Assembly (NCBI GenBank): GCA_034401135.1 | Contig: JAWZSP010000002.1 | Coordinates: 806,001-870,000, forward strand | Length of the DNA: 64,000 nucleotides | From: Volutella citrinella | Lineage: Eukaryota; Ascomycota; Sordariomycetes; Hypocreales; Nectriaceae | Direction of reading: 5' to 3' | In this document: positions 40,166-52,050 of the stretch, piece after piece | Position numbering within the stretch: the stretch's first letter is position 1 | Layout: the number at the start of each line of letters is the position of its first letter | Notes under the pieces: model-generated | Seen by the model: the letters and a program-made list of their open reading frames with translations, nothing else | Told to the model about the DNA's origin: nothing | Databases searched by the model: none | Program-made: the position numbers and the translations under genes

Positions 40166-41540
40166 CGCGAGCGACTGGACGAATACCTGACGAGTGAGCA
40201 AAGAAGTGAAAGGAATGATGGAAGGGGGAAATCGAGAAAGAGAACTCTAGGGGCGTGAGATGTCCAGGTAGGCCAGCTGGACCCAACTTTCGAGCCAGGG
40301 TGCGAGAATTATCTCCAATCACTTCATGATTATCCTGGCTGCTCGCATCTGGACGACATGCGCTGAGATGACAGCTTGGACAATATTTCCAGGGACCTGC
40401 AGTTCCCGAACCAATACGGATTAGAGCCCAGCAAGCGGCGCCACATTCAAGGGGGCTAGCACACACTATTTACTCGGCACCCCCTAATTTAGTTAGGCAA
40501 AAGCTGAAATGCAGGGAATTAAGTAAGTAATGATCGTACTTGGACAGCAAGTCGCATCATGCCACTTCTTGAATGATAATTGTTCCGTTCATAAAGGGCA
40601 TGTTGAGCGATAATTCGAGGAAAACGAAGTGAGCCGTGAAACGAAGTAAACCGTGGCTGGATGCGTTGGTGGAAACGGCCAAGGATTGAAGGCATGACGC
40701 TAGGCGATCTAAAAAAAAAACGTTTTGAAACTCTCTCTTTCAACGCTCGCTGACCGGCAATCAGATGACCGATTGATAAGCTATTATATAAATGAGGGGC
40801 ACGAGTGAAGAGCATGTTTGTATCATAGTATTCAGCCCTCCGCGCCTCACTTGCTCATCATCTGGCACAAAAAGTGCGGGGTGAGGGAAGACAGTGTCTG
40901 AACCCTATCTCCTCCGGGCGAGAGAATGCAGTAGTCTCGCCAGTAAACCTGATCCAGGACCAGCCATCCTAGCTCTATCGGCCCGAGTGGCTTACTAGCC
41001 CAGTAACAGCCGCGAACCGCCTTGACACATTGTGTCCTGTCACCGTCATCGAGGACCAGCGGAGGACGCTTTGATCGACGCTACTGCGTATCCTGGTCAG
41101 CGTTCCTCGGACTGCTGCGAGTCCTTGACCCACCACCGGGTCCCTTGGGCCCCTAGTTTGCAACCTCGCATGAGAAGGGATCAGAGAGTTTGGCGGCCCG
41201 GGTCCCGCCCAGTAGGGTTATCGCCCGACAGACGTAGGGCGCTCTAGCCGCCCTTCCCCAACGGTGCTAAGCCCCATGGAAGAATCGCGGGTTTCCTGGT
41301 TCTAGCGCGATCCCTCCAACTACCGGCAGGCGAGTCCGTCCGAGGCCGACTCCCGACTGTGTCTGAAGTTTCTTTTCTTTGCCGGGACATTGAACCAAGC
41401 GCCTGCGGACTGGGTCAATAGACGACTTCTATAGAAGGCAGTCCCCCCCCCGTCGGTGGATGCAGGTCTGGTTCATGGCCATATTCACAAATATCAACCA
41501 CACTAATCTCCCACACCCTGATCTCAGGATCCAATTCAAG
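40166..41540. other. Gene-poor stretch
   Basis: 1.4 kb with no supported gene. The last 600 bases are GC-richer and full of stops in all frames. I looked for rRNA- or tRNA-like patterns and found none. Confidence 0.4.
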
Positions 41541-41941
41541 ATGCACATCAGTTACCTCCTCCTTGCCTCGTTTCCCTTGGCGCTGGGTGCAAAATGCCCA
41601 CCTGAAATAACCCCTCTACCGGCCGAGTTCTTCATCGCAAACTGGACGGGCACCGTTGACCCGGGCTTCAAGACCGTCACTAGATTCAGCTTCGAGCTTG
41701 TAGACTCAGTGGCCAGCACGACCTGCTCCTTTGAGAAGAAGCCCAGCCGCCGGTTCACTATTGATGCTCCAAATAATCGTATCCGCTGTCGAAACCCGGA
41801 TATTTCGTTCGCCTGGGACGGCGTTAATCATATGGATATTTCCCACTTCATCTGCAGAGGCCCCAATAAGTACGTCCCAAGCCCCCCTTGCCGAGCGCAG
41901 GGACTGCAAACTCAACTGCAGCTGCGGCTAACCGCCATTCC
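41541..41941 (+). CDS. Small secreted protein, cysteine-containing
   Basis: The ATG at 41541 gives a clear signal peptide, MHISYLLLASFPLALGA, then a mature chain of about 95 residues with four Cys in exon 1 (KCPPE, TTCSF, IRCRN, FICRG). Exon 1 ends at 41869 before the donor GTACGT. The acceptor is not certain: the CAG ending at 41901 would give a 31-base intron and the tail KDCKLNCSCG, while the CAG ending at 41922 gives a 52-base intron of normal size and the tail NCG. Both read to the same kind of short Cys-ending C-terminus. Size, secretion and Cys content fit an effector-like small secreted protein. Family not recognised. Confidence 0.6.
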
Positions 41942-42716
41942 AGTGCCGCAACCCTCGCAGTTGGTAATATTACCGTACCCATCAGTTTCCCCAGCAGCGG
42001 CGAAGGTGGCCCCGTGTTGAATGCCGACAAAAACCAAAGGGGAGTATATTCGAAATATGCCCCAGCTTTTCGCCTTACCAACTGAGTTGGCCACCACGTA
42101 TCTATACGACAAATCACAAATCATGACATGGAGAGTTGGAAGCGCTGGGATAAAATGAGCTGAAAAAAAAATCACTGTAACATCTTCATATTCCGGTTTA
42201 GTCGACGAGTTGAAAGAGAATCAAGCTTCTACTGTAATACACACTGGTCCCAGAGTGGTTGTTGGCGATGGGATGCTGGGGTTAGAAGAGAAAAACTGCC
42301 ACAGAAGGCGAGACAAGACCGCAGACTCCCACCTGCACCAGAGCGAAGCCACAAAATGCTGCGCATTCATTAGTATACTTGCGTATCTCTAGCGCGAATT
42401 GGAAACCTGTTGGGGCGGGCGGAGTCACTATTGCTAGGATTCTCCAGGTCACGGACCACAGCATCCCTCATGTCAATCTCCACCGAAAGCGGAGTTGGCA
42501 GCGTTTCTCCAGAAGACGCCGTTTACTTTACGAAGTGCTCAACGTTTAGCGTGGTAGGCCATGTAGCACATCAGCGGGAGAATCAGGCACATGAGAGACC
42601 ATTGCTGCAAGCCGTCAGGACTCGAAACCTCTCATTCAAGAAACCACAGAGTGGAGAATAGATGGACAGACAGTGTCAAGTCGCAGTTAACGCCGACGTC
42701 TGCCCAGGACCGGACA
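41942..42716. other. Intergenic stretch, no gene seen
   Basis: About 0.8 kb between the small secreted-protein gene and the lectin-like gene. It could hold the missing 5' exon of the latter, since an open frame continues upstream of 42717. Confidence 0.4.
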
Positions 42717-43560
42717 ATGCGGCCAGGGCCGGTCGGACAGGAGGCACCCGTCGTTGGAGCCCAATCGTCCAGGTCGATAAGCCTGCTTGGCTGTTGCTTT
42801 GCTTCCTCATCCCCCGGGTCAAGCACTGGGTCGCCTAAGCGCCTGCTGGGAAAGGAGGGACTGCTCATCGACACAGCTCCTGAGTCGAATCTTGCCGCAT
42901 GGCGTCCCCAGACAAAGCAGGCCGGCAACCCTGGCGACATTGTCACTGTCATGTACCAGGATTCCAAGCAGCAGCTGCGCTATGTGGCAAGCGAGAACTG
43001 AAGAGACACGAGATTTTTGGCCGATGCGAAGAAAGCTAGCGGCCTGGCGCTCTCCAGTCTTGACTTTGACAAGAACATGACACGCCAGCAATGGAGGGCA
43101 TACCTGGCCAACAAGGGGCTCATGATGGAGAAGATCATCGGCATCGATCCTGTGAACCAGAAGCTGGCGGATGGCAGTAAGTTCCCACCGCACTTGACCA
43201 TGATGGGTATGTGAGGAGCTAACGAAAGGCGCAGATAAGAACCTTGGCGAGATACCCGCTGAATCAGCCGATAACTTTGCCGCCGTGGCCTATAGCCAGG
43301 ACAACATGCTTCTCGCTAACATCGACGGTAAAGGTGTCATCCAGGCCCGCGTGCTCGACGACTCCAAAACCTGGAGCAATCCCAGCGGCCCAACGTTTCA
43401 GAAAACGCCCCAGGGGTTAGACAAGTTCACCGCCATCTCGGGGACCGGCATGGGGAGGATCTACGGTTTGGTCAATGGAGAGATACACGAGTGGTCGTTT
43501 GAGCAGGACAAGCCGATGGAGTGGTTGTACGTGGGCAAGGTCAACGTGACCCTGTCATAG
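42717..43560 (+). pseudogene. Fucose-lectin-like beta-propeller fragment with in-frame stop
   Basis: The frame from 42717 (or an earlier exon) runs through SNLAAWRPQTKQ and PGDIVTVMYQDSKQQLRYVA, meets a TGA at 42999-43001, and then continues in the same frame with FLADAKKASGLALSSLDFD, so one stop interrupts an otherwise open frame. A 58-base intron (43177-43234, donor GTAAGT, branch GCTAAC) joins to 43235-43560: NLGEIPAESADNFAAVAYS, LLANIDGKGVIQARVLDD, HEWSFEQDKPMEWLYVG. The repeated blade-like strands with Gln/Asp and aromatic residues resemble fungal fucose-specific lectin-like proteins; this is a by-eye call. The 5' end is not defined. Either the gene is dead, or the stop is a sequence error or bypassed by an unseen small intron. 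Confidence 0.45.
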
Positions 43561-44510
43561 CAAGCAGAAGATGGGAAAAGTAGAAAGGCCACGGCGCTGG
43601 AATGAGCCTTTGTAGGCCGCGGCTCCTTCTGTTCGGTTTGATGTTTGACGACGGCGTTGGAGGATGAAGGCATGGATGCAAGATGCAAATACCCGCCAGT
43701 TTCATGTACAACACTGCAAAAATATATAGTTGGTTATTTAAATTCCTTCCAACAGTGCAATGCTTTCCCCATTTTCCATGGGACCGTGTCTGTTTCTGGC
43801 CATCATAAGACAATCAGCATGGATCGATCTTACCCTAGAGCACAGTTTCGTTCCATCAGCATGCCTCCTCAAGCCATACACAAGATGGTTCTCAATTTAT
43901 TTAAACGTAACTAGATGTTCCTTAATAGTTTTAAAAAAGAATGCGAAGTTCACGAGATGGTGTGGGCTTTTTGGCCAAAGCCTTTCGCCTTGAGCTTGCC
44001 GTTAGCTTAATGGCTCGCTTCGGCAGCCGGAAATAATCCCCAAGCATATTGCTTTGTGGAGTGCCAATGGTCGAGGAACTAGGCAATCTGACCAATAAAC
44101 GGCGTTGGATAGCCCACGTGGATGCTCTTCCTGCTTCCATGGACTTCGTGGCACAACGATCCGCTATGCAAGAAACGTAGACATTTGGACACAGCACAAG
44201 GAGGCTCCAGTCTTACTTTTAGGCAAATTCACAATTTAGACTCGCCATTTTGGGCAAGCAATGAGCGAAAGTTGGGCAGTTGTATTTTATTGACATTATA
44301 TAGATCCAATTAGGCCCAACACCTCTCACCCAAGCCGGCGAGAGCATGACTCAATTAATTGCAGTGCTTGCTGATCATAAATCCGTCATACGAAGGGAAA
44401 TCCGCCGTCCAAGCCTCCACCACCGTGTACATAACTCCTCCAGCGCATCATGTCCGCCTTCAGTCTGATGCCGGCGTTGGTTTCTAGCTTGGTTCGCTGG
44501 GGCTGCCAGC
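43561..44510. other. Intergenic stretch, no gene seen
   Basis: 950 bases, AT-rich in parts (43720-43930), between the lectin-like relic and the PAN-like secreted protein. Nothing coding was recognised. Confidence 0.45.
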
Positions 44511-44939
44511 TTAGTTGCCAGCCGGGCCGGTGTAGATGGCGTCGAACTGGCAGCTGAGGCACTCGCGGTCGGTGAACATCCAGGTGGTGCTGGCCGAGGG
44601 GATGACGCTGAGGTCCTTGGTGGAGCGGTCGTAGAGGTAGCATTTGCCACCGTCCTTGTTCTGGTGCTTGAAGGCCTTGCAGCGGGTGTAGTCGGTCGAG
44701 CACAGCTTGGCGCAGGCCTCGATGGGGAAGTTGCTTCCGATGGACTGGTAGGGCTTGTCGGAGCCGACGTCGTTGCGGGTGGCCTTGAACTTGCAGTACT
44801 TGGTGGGGCCGGACGAGGCATCACCGACGGTGCAAGACAGCTGGGGGCTGTTGTTGCAGGTCTCAGGGGTGGGGGCGGTGGGCACAGCCACGGCGGTGGA
44901 GGCAAGAGCCAGGAGGGTGAAGATGTTGGAGAACTGCAT
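44511..44939 (-). CDS. Small secreted cysteine-rich protein, PAN/apple-like
   Basis: 142 residues in one exon. The signal peptide MQFSNIFTLLALASTAVAV is followed by a mature chain of about 123 residues with eight Cys, among them EACAKLCSTDYTRCKAF and GGKCYLYDRS. The spacing of C-x3-C, C-x-A-F and C-x-L-Y recalls PAN/apple modules, which bind protein or carbohydrate. A Thr/Pro-rich N-terminus (PTAPTPETC) follows the cleavage site. The promoter side is downstream of 44940, with a pyrimidine-rich leader. It is plausibly an apoplastic or surface protein; the function is not visible. Confidence 0.7.
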   Translation of the reverse strand: MQFSNIFTLLALASTAVAVPTAPTPETCNNSPQLSCTVGDASSGPTKYCKFKATRNDVGSDKPYQSIGSNFPIEACAKLCSTDYTRCKAFKHQNKDGGKCYLYDRSTKDLSVIPSASTTWMFTDRECLSCQFDAIYTGPAGN

Positions 44940-47900
44940 CTTGAGGGAGATGTTTGTGAGGAGTTGTGTAGATGGTTGAGAAGTCGAGATGTTTGTGTGA
45001 GTAGGTGATGACAGGAAGGAAAGACGGATAGGGGAAGATCGACGACACCATCTATATACCCAAAGACTATCCTCCCCTGTCTAGGTCTAGATTCTGTAGA
45101 TGTCTTGGCTCGCTGCAAGTTGTCCGTGAAGCTGAAAATAGGGCGCCGGGAACCAAGTCGCTGGGAAACCAAACTATCGACAGATATGTGGAAATAGTCT
45201 GTCCCCAGAAGCAACCAACGGACAGGTTTGGCATTCAATAGTCTACGGGGCGAGGTGCGCGCCTAATCCTTGGCACCACGCGTGTCCCTTTCTGCCCGGC
45301 CTGCCCATCCCATGATTGCCATCGACTGGACTAGGTGACCCAAATGTATCCTGGGGAGGTCAAACGCCACACAGCGCTAATAAGGCCGCGGGCTGCGTTG
45401 TACCCCACGAGGCCATCCACCTAGCGAACGGTAGCTAATCGGAGCAAGTTGCGGACCATCGGGTGTCCATGGTGGCGGACATTGGCGCCTTGGGCGTGAG
45501 GAGGATTTGGCAATCCGTAAGAACGGATAGTTTCATCAGTGTCCTATTTTCAGGACAGAAGCAAGCTTTTGTCAGTAAATGCACACCAGAGTCGCCATCA
45601 TTACCGGATGTGACAGCAGGCGCTGCTGCGAAAGATGGCAGATGGAAGCGCCGTTGCATCAGCCATGGTGCACCTCGTCTCGTCGCATTGACAGCTCAGG
45701 AAGCAATCATTTAGTCTTTTCAGGTTACAGGGTGCCCCTGACCAAGTGCCGTATGCCAGCCAGTCAGAACAGCGGGTCATAATGACAGCCACTAGTCCCT
45801 ACGGAGTGCTGGTAGCCTCCGCAAGTCCGTTGATTGGTGGCGCCGCCACAAACATGAGGTTGAAGTGGAAGCGAGGCGCCCACCACTGGGTCGCACATTG
45901 TGATTCTCAGCCGCTGTTGTTGGAGACAAACACACTTGATACACGAAGAGGCTGGGGAAAGGGTATGACCCCTAATGCCCACTGTGTATCGAGAGGAGCA
46001 TCGAGCGAATTCTCCGAATACCGACCGGCTGGGCGAAAGCGGCCCTCAGGGTGGGGACATCCCCGCCATTACGTTGGACTACCGTATTAGCAACGGGCAT
46101 CCCCTTAGCCCCTTCAGCTGGATCTTGGCGCTTTGGCAGCCATGCGGGAGGAGGCGGCCACGCTGAAGGTTGCTTTGTGCAACACGGGGCGCCCAGTTCA
46201 GGTACCAGGGGACCAAGACGCCGGTCGTGGAAGCCCACCCTCCTGACCAGGTTGCGGGCTCTGATTTGCCCCAACCGGCGTTAGCATGATAAATTGTCAC
46301 AAGCCACAGCGCACCTTAAAGCGTGCGTTGTGGGCTTCCTCGTTAATGCTCCACGCTGACTCGCTGCCAGCAGCCACCACGCTCAGCTTGAATCGGGGGT
46401 AACAAGCAAGCCCGCAGAAGCGATGCTGACACTGACCAGAGCGGGAATACCGGAATAACGAGGAGTCTTCTGGTAACGGAACTTGTCAAGCCGGGTAGGC
46501 TCCAGTGGACTGTCCCCGTCAAGACACGCTCTTCAGCTGTTCCATTGGATGGTGCATCTGATCATTCTGATGCTCAGCAGTGGCTCACCATCTCCGCCAT
46601 GTCAGCTTGAACCCAGGGTAGCAGAATCAAGAGGCACTCAGTTGGAGGCTTGGCCATCTTGGGCTGCAGAGTGGAGATATTGGTTGCCTTTCCAAGCGTT
46701 CGTGGCTCGGGACCAACACTCTCCAATAGCGCATCCCCCAACACCGACAGCCGATGGCTTCCTATGTACATGTCACCGTGGCTGCGGTTCTACGGTGTGG
46801 CTTCCCGGACAGCATGGCAGCTAGGTCACCTGAATAACCCGTTTGGTCTCCTGGATACGGCAAGCTAGGTCAGCCCGTGGCCAGCTGAGCCGCCGGTTTA
46901 CCTCATAGTCACGCCCAAGGCTGGTGCTCCTACAGCCTTGGCATCGGAGTCAGGCTCCTGCGGCTGCCCACCGCCTCGGCGTGGCGATGTGTCGGCCAGT
47001 GAAGCCTGGCGAGGATGGGCTCTGTGCTTCCAACTATTGACACGCAGGCTTCGAGGTTTTCAGGCTTCCAAGCTTGGCAATATTGATTGCTCGGGAAGTG
47101 ACCGCGATACAGACCGACAGTCTTGACCAACTGGCTTCTTGGAAGTCCAACGCGTGCTGTTTTTGCACTGGTTTAGGGATGATGCAGAGTGTGACACTGA
47201 GGGATGTTGTTATGATGCCTCCTCGGGGCTTTTTCTGCTGCTTGCTTCGGTGTATTGATCGTTATCCCCGCCGGTTTTATCAACAACGTTGACCAGAGCA
47301 TCACTCAACCAGCGGCTCCGGGTCGGGGCCCTGTAGATCCTCCGTGTACCCCGTGCTACCGTTGGCAACTTTGGGGAAAGAGAGCATCGCCTCGCCCAAG
47401 AGGGGTCGTTTCCATGACCAAAAGAGGAACACGCGGCTCACTAGCCAGCCAGCCAAGAGTATTCATAGCCCAATTGCCAAGGTTTGACGGCCAAACTACC
47501 GAAATTGCCCCGTACCAAGATGTGGGGAGCCATCACGCTCAGCTGGAGCAGCGCCCATTTTGCCTACACAAGGGGAAGCCTGCTGGATCAGCAGCAAGTC
47601 ATGTTCGGTGAGACACACTCATACCAATGGCCAACTGTAGAGAAAGGGCCCCGGTGGAGCATTCCTATGAGCCCAATGTGTATAGATCGTCAATGAGCTG
47701 ACCTCAGTAAGGTTTTTGACAGTCCATTGTAGTCTTGGCGTTTCGCATTGTCTGCCACGCGCGCCTCGCACTTAAAAAGGCATCGGCACCATGTCTCGCT
47801 GGTGTGTGTGCCAAATTTGTCACCATGCACTGCCGGGCCACTGAAACATGTCCCATTTAGGTAAAAGACTGGTGCGCATGCGATTTTGGTCAGATATGCG

Positions 47901-48072
47901 GCAGACGTTGCTGAGGAGGGTCGTTACTCAATTTGGCTTGGCATCCTAGATGTTAAATTCCCCATGAATCCAGCATCGAATAATTTATTTAGGCATAAAA
48001 TCTAGCCCAATACGACGCAAATAACGCCCTAGTTTTGGTTGATCCTTGTTCGCACTTACCCAGAAGCCGAAT
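44940..48072. other. Gene-poor stretch, 3.1 kb
   Basis: No frame longer than about 120 codons and none with family resemblance on either strand. Base composition is not strongly AT-biased, so it does not look like heavily RIP-mutated repeat. Decayed genes or an old insertion are possible, but no terminal repeats were recognised by eye. Confidence 0.45.
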
Positions 48073-49748
48073 ATGCTGATCATGATGCTGCTCACTTGCG
48101 GCCTCCTCATACCATACTACTTTGCGGCGCCCGCTATGGCCGTTGGCGTTGAAGTAGACCTGGGCTACGCTAGGTATCGAGGCGAGCAACTGTCCAATGG
48201 GCTGACTCAATGGCTAGGAATCCGCTACGCAGCACCTCCAGTTGGAGAAAACCGGTTCAGGCCTCCACAAGACCCCCAGTACGTCGAGTATGTTCAAGAC
48301 GCAAACAAGGTAGGGCGATTCCGCATCACATATCCATCCAATGTTGACCCCAGTGCTCGTAGAAAGGGCCCGCATGCTTCAGTACAGGCGGGAGTCCTCA
48401 GAGCAGAACCAACTCCGAAGACTGCCTGTTCTTGAACGTAATGGCGCCATCCAACGCGACAAAGGACTCCAAGCTGCCCGTTCTCGTATACATCCAAGGT
48501 GGTGCCTTCAACAGTAACTCTAGAACAGATTTCAATAGCTCTGAGCTAATCGCCATGGCCCAATACGACATGCTGGTGGTCAACTTCAACTACCGCGTTT
48601 CCCTCTACGGCTTCCTGACACATGGCAAAGAAATCAGCACGAATAATGGCCTGCGCGATCAGAGGAAGCTTTTGGAGTGGGTACAGGAGCACATCCACAA
48701 TTTTGGCGGCGACAAACGACGGGTGGTCTTGTTCGGGACGAGCGCAGGGGGTTCGAGTGTCGCTTTCCACATGACTGCTGACAATGGAGTAGACAGGGGA
48801 CTCTTCCATGGTGCCATCATGACATCTGCGACCTTCCTTCCCCTCTTTAGCGTTGATGAGTCGCAGTACAAATATGACTCACTGACTGCGCGTGTGGGCT
48901 GCGGTGACTCTGTCGATAGTCTTGCCTGTCTGCGAAACAAGACAACAAAAGAGATACAGGCAGCGAACAAAGTCGTCTACGCCCTCCCCGGCGGATCCGA
49001 GGTCGCGCCTCAGCAGCAGTGGCACCCCGTGCTTGACGGAGAAATGGTCTCTGACTATCTGTACCGATCTTTCACGAGTGGCAAGGTGATCAAAGTCCCT
49101 ATAATGATGGGCGATGATACGCACGGGGGCTTCCAGTTTACGCCCAACACGATCTCGAGCTCAATGGAAAGCAACTCTTGGCTGATGAGCCAGTTCCCGG
49201 GATTGACGTACGGCATGTTCAACGACATCACCAGGCTCTACCCCAACGAAAACTCGCGTTGCCCCAAAGCCGGTTGCTACAAGCGGCAGATTAGCGAAGC
49301 CTATGGCGATGCGAGATTCATGTGTCCGGCCCTGTTTGTGCCGAGGCAATTGAAAAACTTGGGCATGCCGCGTACATACTCGTACCTGTGGAATGTCGAG
49401 GATCCTGAGAACATGAGATCGGGCAAGGGGGTCAGCCACTCGTCTGAGATCTACCCCATCATGGGAACCTCGTACGTGAACCGTGTCGTACCAGTCAGCT
49501 ACAGGGCCGGAGGCATCAACGCAGTTGCTTCACCAATCATTCAGGCATACTGGACGAGCTTTGTGAGGACATTGGACCCAAACACGTACCGACGGCCTGG
49601 GACGGAGATGTGGCAGAGCGTGGACAGTTCAGCGCCGCAACGGCTGGTGTTTGGCACAAGAGGGACAACACAGATGGCGAAAATTCCAGTGGCATTGCAA
49701 GATAGATGCGCTTTCTGGATGAAGAACGGCATAGCGTTGCTTATGTAA
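48073..49748 (+). CDS. Secreted type-B carboxylesterase/lipase family protein
   Basis: Exons 48073-48309 and 48363-49748 with a 53-base intron; the join restores KKGPACFSTGG and the family motif SEDCLFLNVMAP. The product has 540 residues with a hydrophobic signal sequence at the start (MLIMMLLTCGLLIPYYF). The nucleophile motif reads GTSAGGS, against the usual G-E-S-A-G, and the oxyanion-hole motif reads YIQGGAF, against HGGGF-like, so both key motifs are altered although the Ser is kept. The His region is GVSHSSEIYPIMG. The first intron position is shared by many fungal members. The substrate is unknown. It may be a low-activity or specialised esterase. It is convergent with the SDR gene. Confidence 0.85.
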
Positions 49749-49977
49749 GGGCAAACGAGATGTTGAAGGGTGTGCCAAAGTGGAGGGCCAAAGGCAACGG
49801 GACGAGGCTCATGTTTTCATGCGATTTGAATGACAGATCATGATGACCAAGAAGGGAAGCATTATTGTATATTAAATTGACGGATCTCAACTTGCATGCC
49901 ATATCCTGTACCACGTATTGTGGATTGAAAGGAACGTACTCTTGCCTAGCCATCCTCCTCCTGCACTCTGTTCCATC

Positions 49978-51097
49978 CTAAGCACCCGCCTCTGCATTGG
50001 CCTTCTCAATTCGCTTCAAAGTCTCCATTGTGTGTTTCCAGACCTTGTCAGTGGTATCGTCCTTACGAACCTTTTCGTACCTGATACCCTTGGGCGAGTC
50101 TGCCATCCGACCAAGGCCATACGAGCCACCGCCCGGAACCTCGAGAGTGCTCATGGCGGGCTCAACGCCGTCGACGGGCTTCTGACCTTTGGCAGGGAAG
50201 TTAGACGTTGCAACATACGTCATTATCATGCCGGAGTCGTTGGGAGATGTCTTGTAGAACCAGAAAAAAGGCTTGACAATCGGGTAGATGATTCTGAACC
50301 ACATCGGCAGGTCGGGCGAGAAGAAGCCTGGCCCTTCCACAAGGCCAGGGAAGATGTGGGTCAGGCTCAGACGGCCTGCGTAGTCCTCGGCCAGCTTCTC
50401 AAAAATGAATGTCTTCATGAAGGTCGAGTACTTGCGGACGCTGGTGATGCCGTACTCGGCATCGGGTGGAGTTCCGATGGGGGAGTCGCCAGGCTGGGTG
50501 CCATCCTCCATACCTCCTGCGTAGACTGAAACTACGTGCCCAGCCAGTGGAGAGGCGGTAAGCAGTGGCAGGAGCTTCATAATGAACCTGATTCGCGAAT
50601 AGTAGGTGGTGGAGATGAAGGTATCTAGTCCCTCAGTCGTTGCTATAATATCAAGCTGTAAGTGGACAGAAATCCAGGGGAATCAAGCCAATGCATGACT
50701 TACTTGTACGCTCCTTTAAGATCGGATAGCAATACGTCATGTACAAAAGGTCGAGTCGCACAGGCCCTCCATGGAAAGGCGCCTCAGTCTCCTGCTGAAT
50801 GACCTCGGCGCAGCAGCGGTCGACCTCGCTGATGAGAGCCAGGTCCGATGCGCGCACAAAGCGCCAATCGGAGCCTGGGCTGATCTTCCGACACTGGGAG
50901 ATCACGTCGTCGGCGCGCTCGGCGTTGCGTCCGACGATGTAGACGCGCAACTTGTCGCCGTGTTGGGCAAACGTCGTCGCCAGGCCCTTGGCGGTGTAGG
51001 CGCCGACGCCCGTGGTACCGCCAGCGAGAGCCACGACGAGAGGAGGGCCCGCTGGGAGCTTTGCCACGGCGGCGCGGATGTTAGCAAGGCTGGGCAT
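49978..51097 (-). CDS. Short-chain dehydrogenase/reductase family protein
   Basis: Exons 50704-51097 and 49978-50642 with a 61-base intron; the join gives ERTTTTEGLDTFISTTYYSR, the usual form in this fungal SDR group. 352 residues. The nucleotide-binding turn is ALAGGTTGVGAYTAKGLA near residue 24, and VYIVGRNAERADDV follows. The substrate part has LLPLLTASPLAGHVVSVYAGG and, in the place of the catalytic YxxxK, KYSTFMKTF, where the Lys is five rather than four residues after the Tyr. This divergent active site is typical of an NAD(P)-binding group often found in fungal secondary-metabolite clusters. Reaction unknown. Confidence 0.82.
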
Positions 51098-52050
51098 GGC
51101 GATCTATTGCTCTTGGAGCTGTGTGGTGTGTTGGATTGATGCTTGATGCTTAGTGCTCGATGCCAAGTGATGGGTTCCAGTAATGGGCAGGCAAGGTAGG
51201 GTGATGCCTGTCATCCGGTCTTAGCGCTTACCGCCGATGCCGTGTTACGAGATACGACGCCTGGTATGGCCAGATTGTGCTTTTGCTTGGAATGATGATG
51301 CCGTCACCTCGCAGGGCAGCCAATCACCGGGTTTAAGCATCAATGACCGCTTATCTCCGGGCTCCATATGAGCATCGGGGCTTGACATGGGAAGTTATGA
51401 GAGTCGAAGGGAGCCTTCAAGGAAGAGTGCTATCGACAAGTTCTACTGCTAGCACTCATGTCATCATGAATTCTCTGCTTGGAGCCTCGGGCGCATCGTC
51501 AAGATGTAGGAGGAGGTGATGGATGATGGACTATCCAACTCATGGCTCCCGTTTTCTTTCTGTCGTCATATTGCTTCCGCCTACCCAAGAAACAGCTTCG
51601 GTTTCCAATGCCGATCTCGCAAAATGTAGGTTAATTCAACGTCCAACTCCAACGGTTCATGTTGATCGACTCGTGGGGACCTGGTGCAAGCAAGTAAATT
51701 TGCTTTTATAAAAAGTGGCGCCGATGACACTTTATAAGTAAAGCTCGGGATTGCGTCACTGTCACAGCCGATCGCGTTGATTAACTTCATCTGTTTGGCC
51801 ACAAACGATGCCCATTCTGGCTAGCAAGATTGCCTCATCCCCACAGTCCCCGCTTCTGTTGCATCCTCTCGACCTCTCCCCGCCCTTGACTTTACACCCA
51901 GCATCTCTTATAAATGAACCCGATAAGCCTCATCACTACAAGCTAGTGCAAGTACGGCAGATGCTTGACAGTATTGCCGTCTTTCATAAAAGCCAGCACT
52001 TGAAGTTCAACGGAAACCCCATCACACATAGCGGAGGCGAAGCAACCAAG
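51098..52050. promoter_or_regulatory. Divergent intergenic region
   Basis: 953 bases between the SDR gene (-) and the IAT-like gene (+). The open frame from about 51808 leads into the ATG at 52051 but its upstream part does not look coding. No specific site recognised. Confidence 0.5.

Noticed and set aside
40850..41460. Possible rRNA or tRNA-like or transposon segment
   Set aside because: No B-box, cloverleaf, rRNA core motif or terminal repeat could be found by eye.
44940..48072. RIP-mutated transposon
   Set aside because: Base composition is near the window average without strong AT bias, and no transposase or reverse-transcriptase remnant was recognised.
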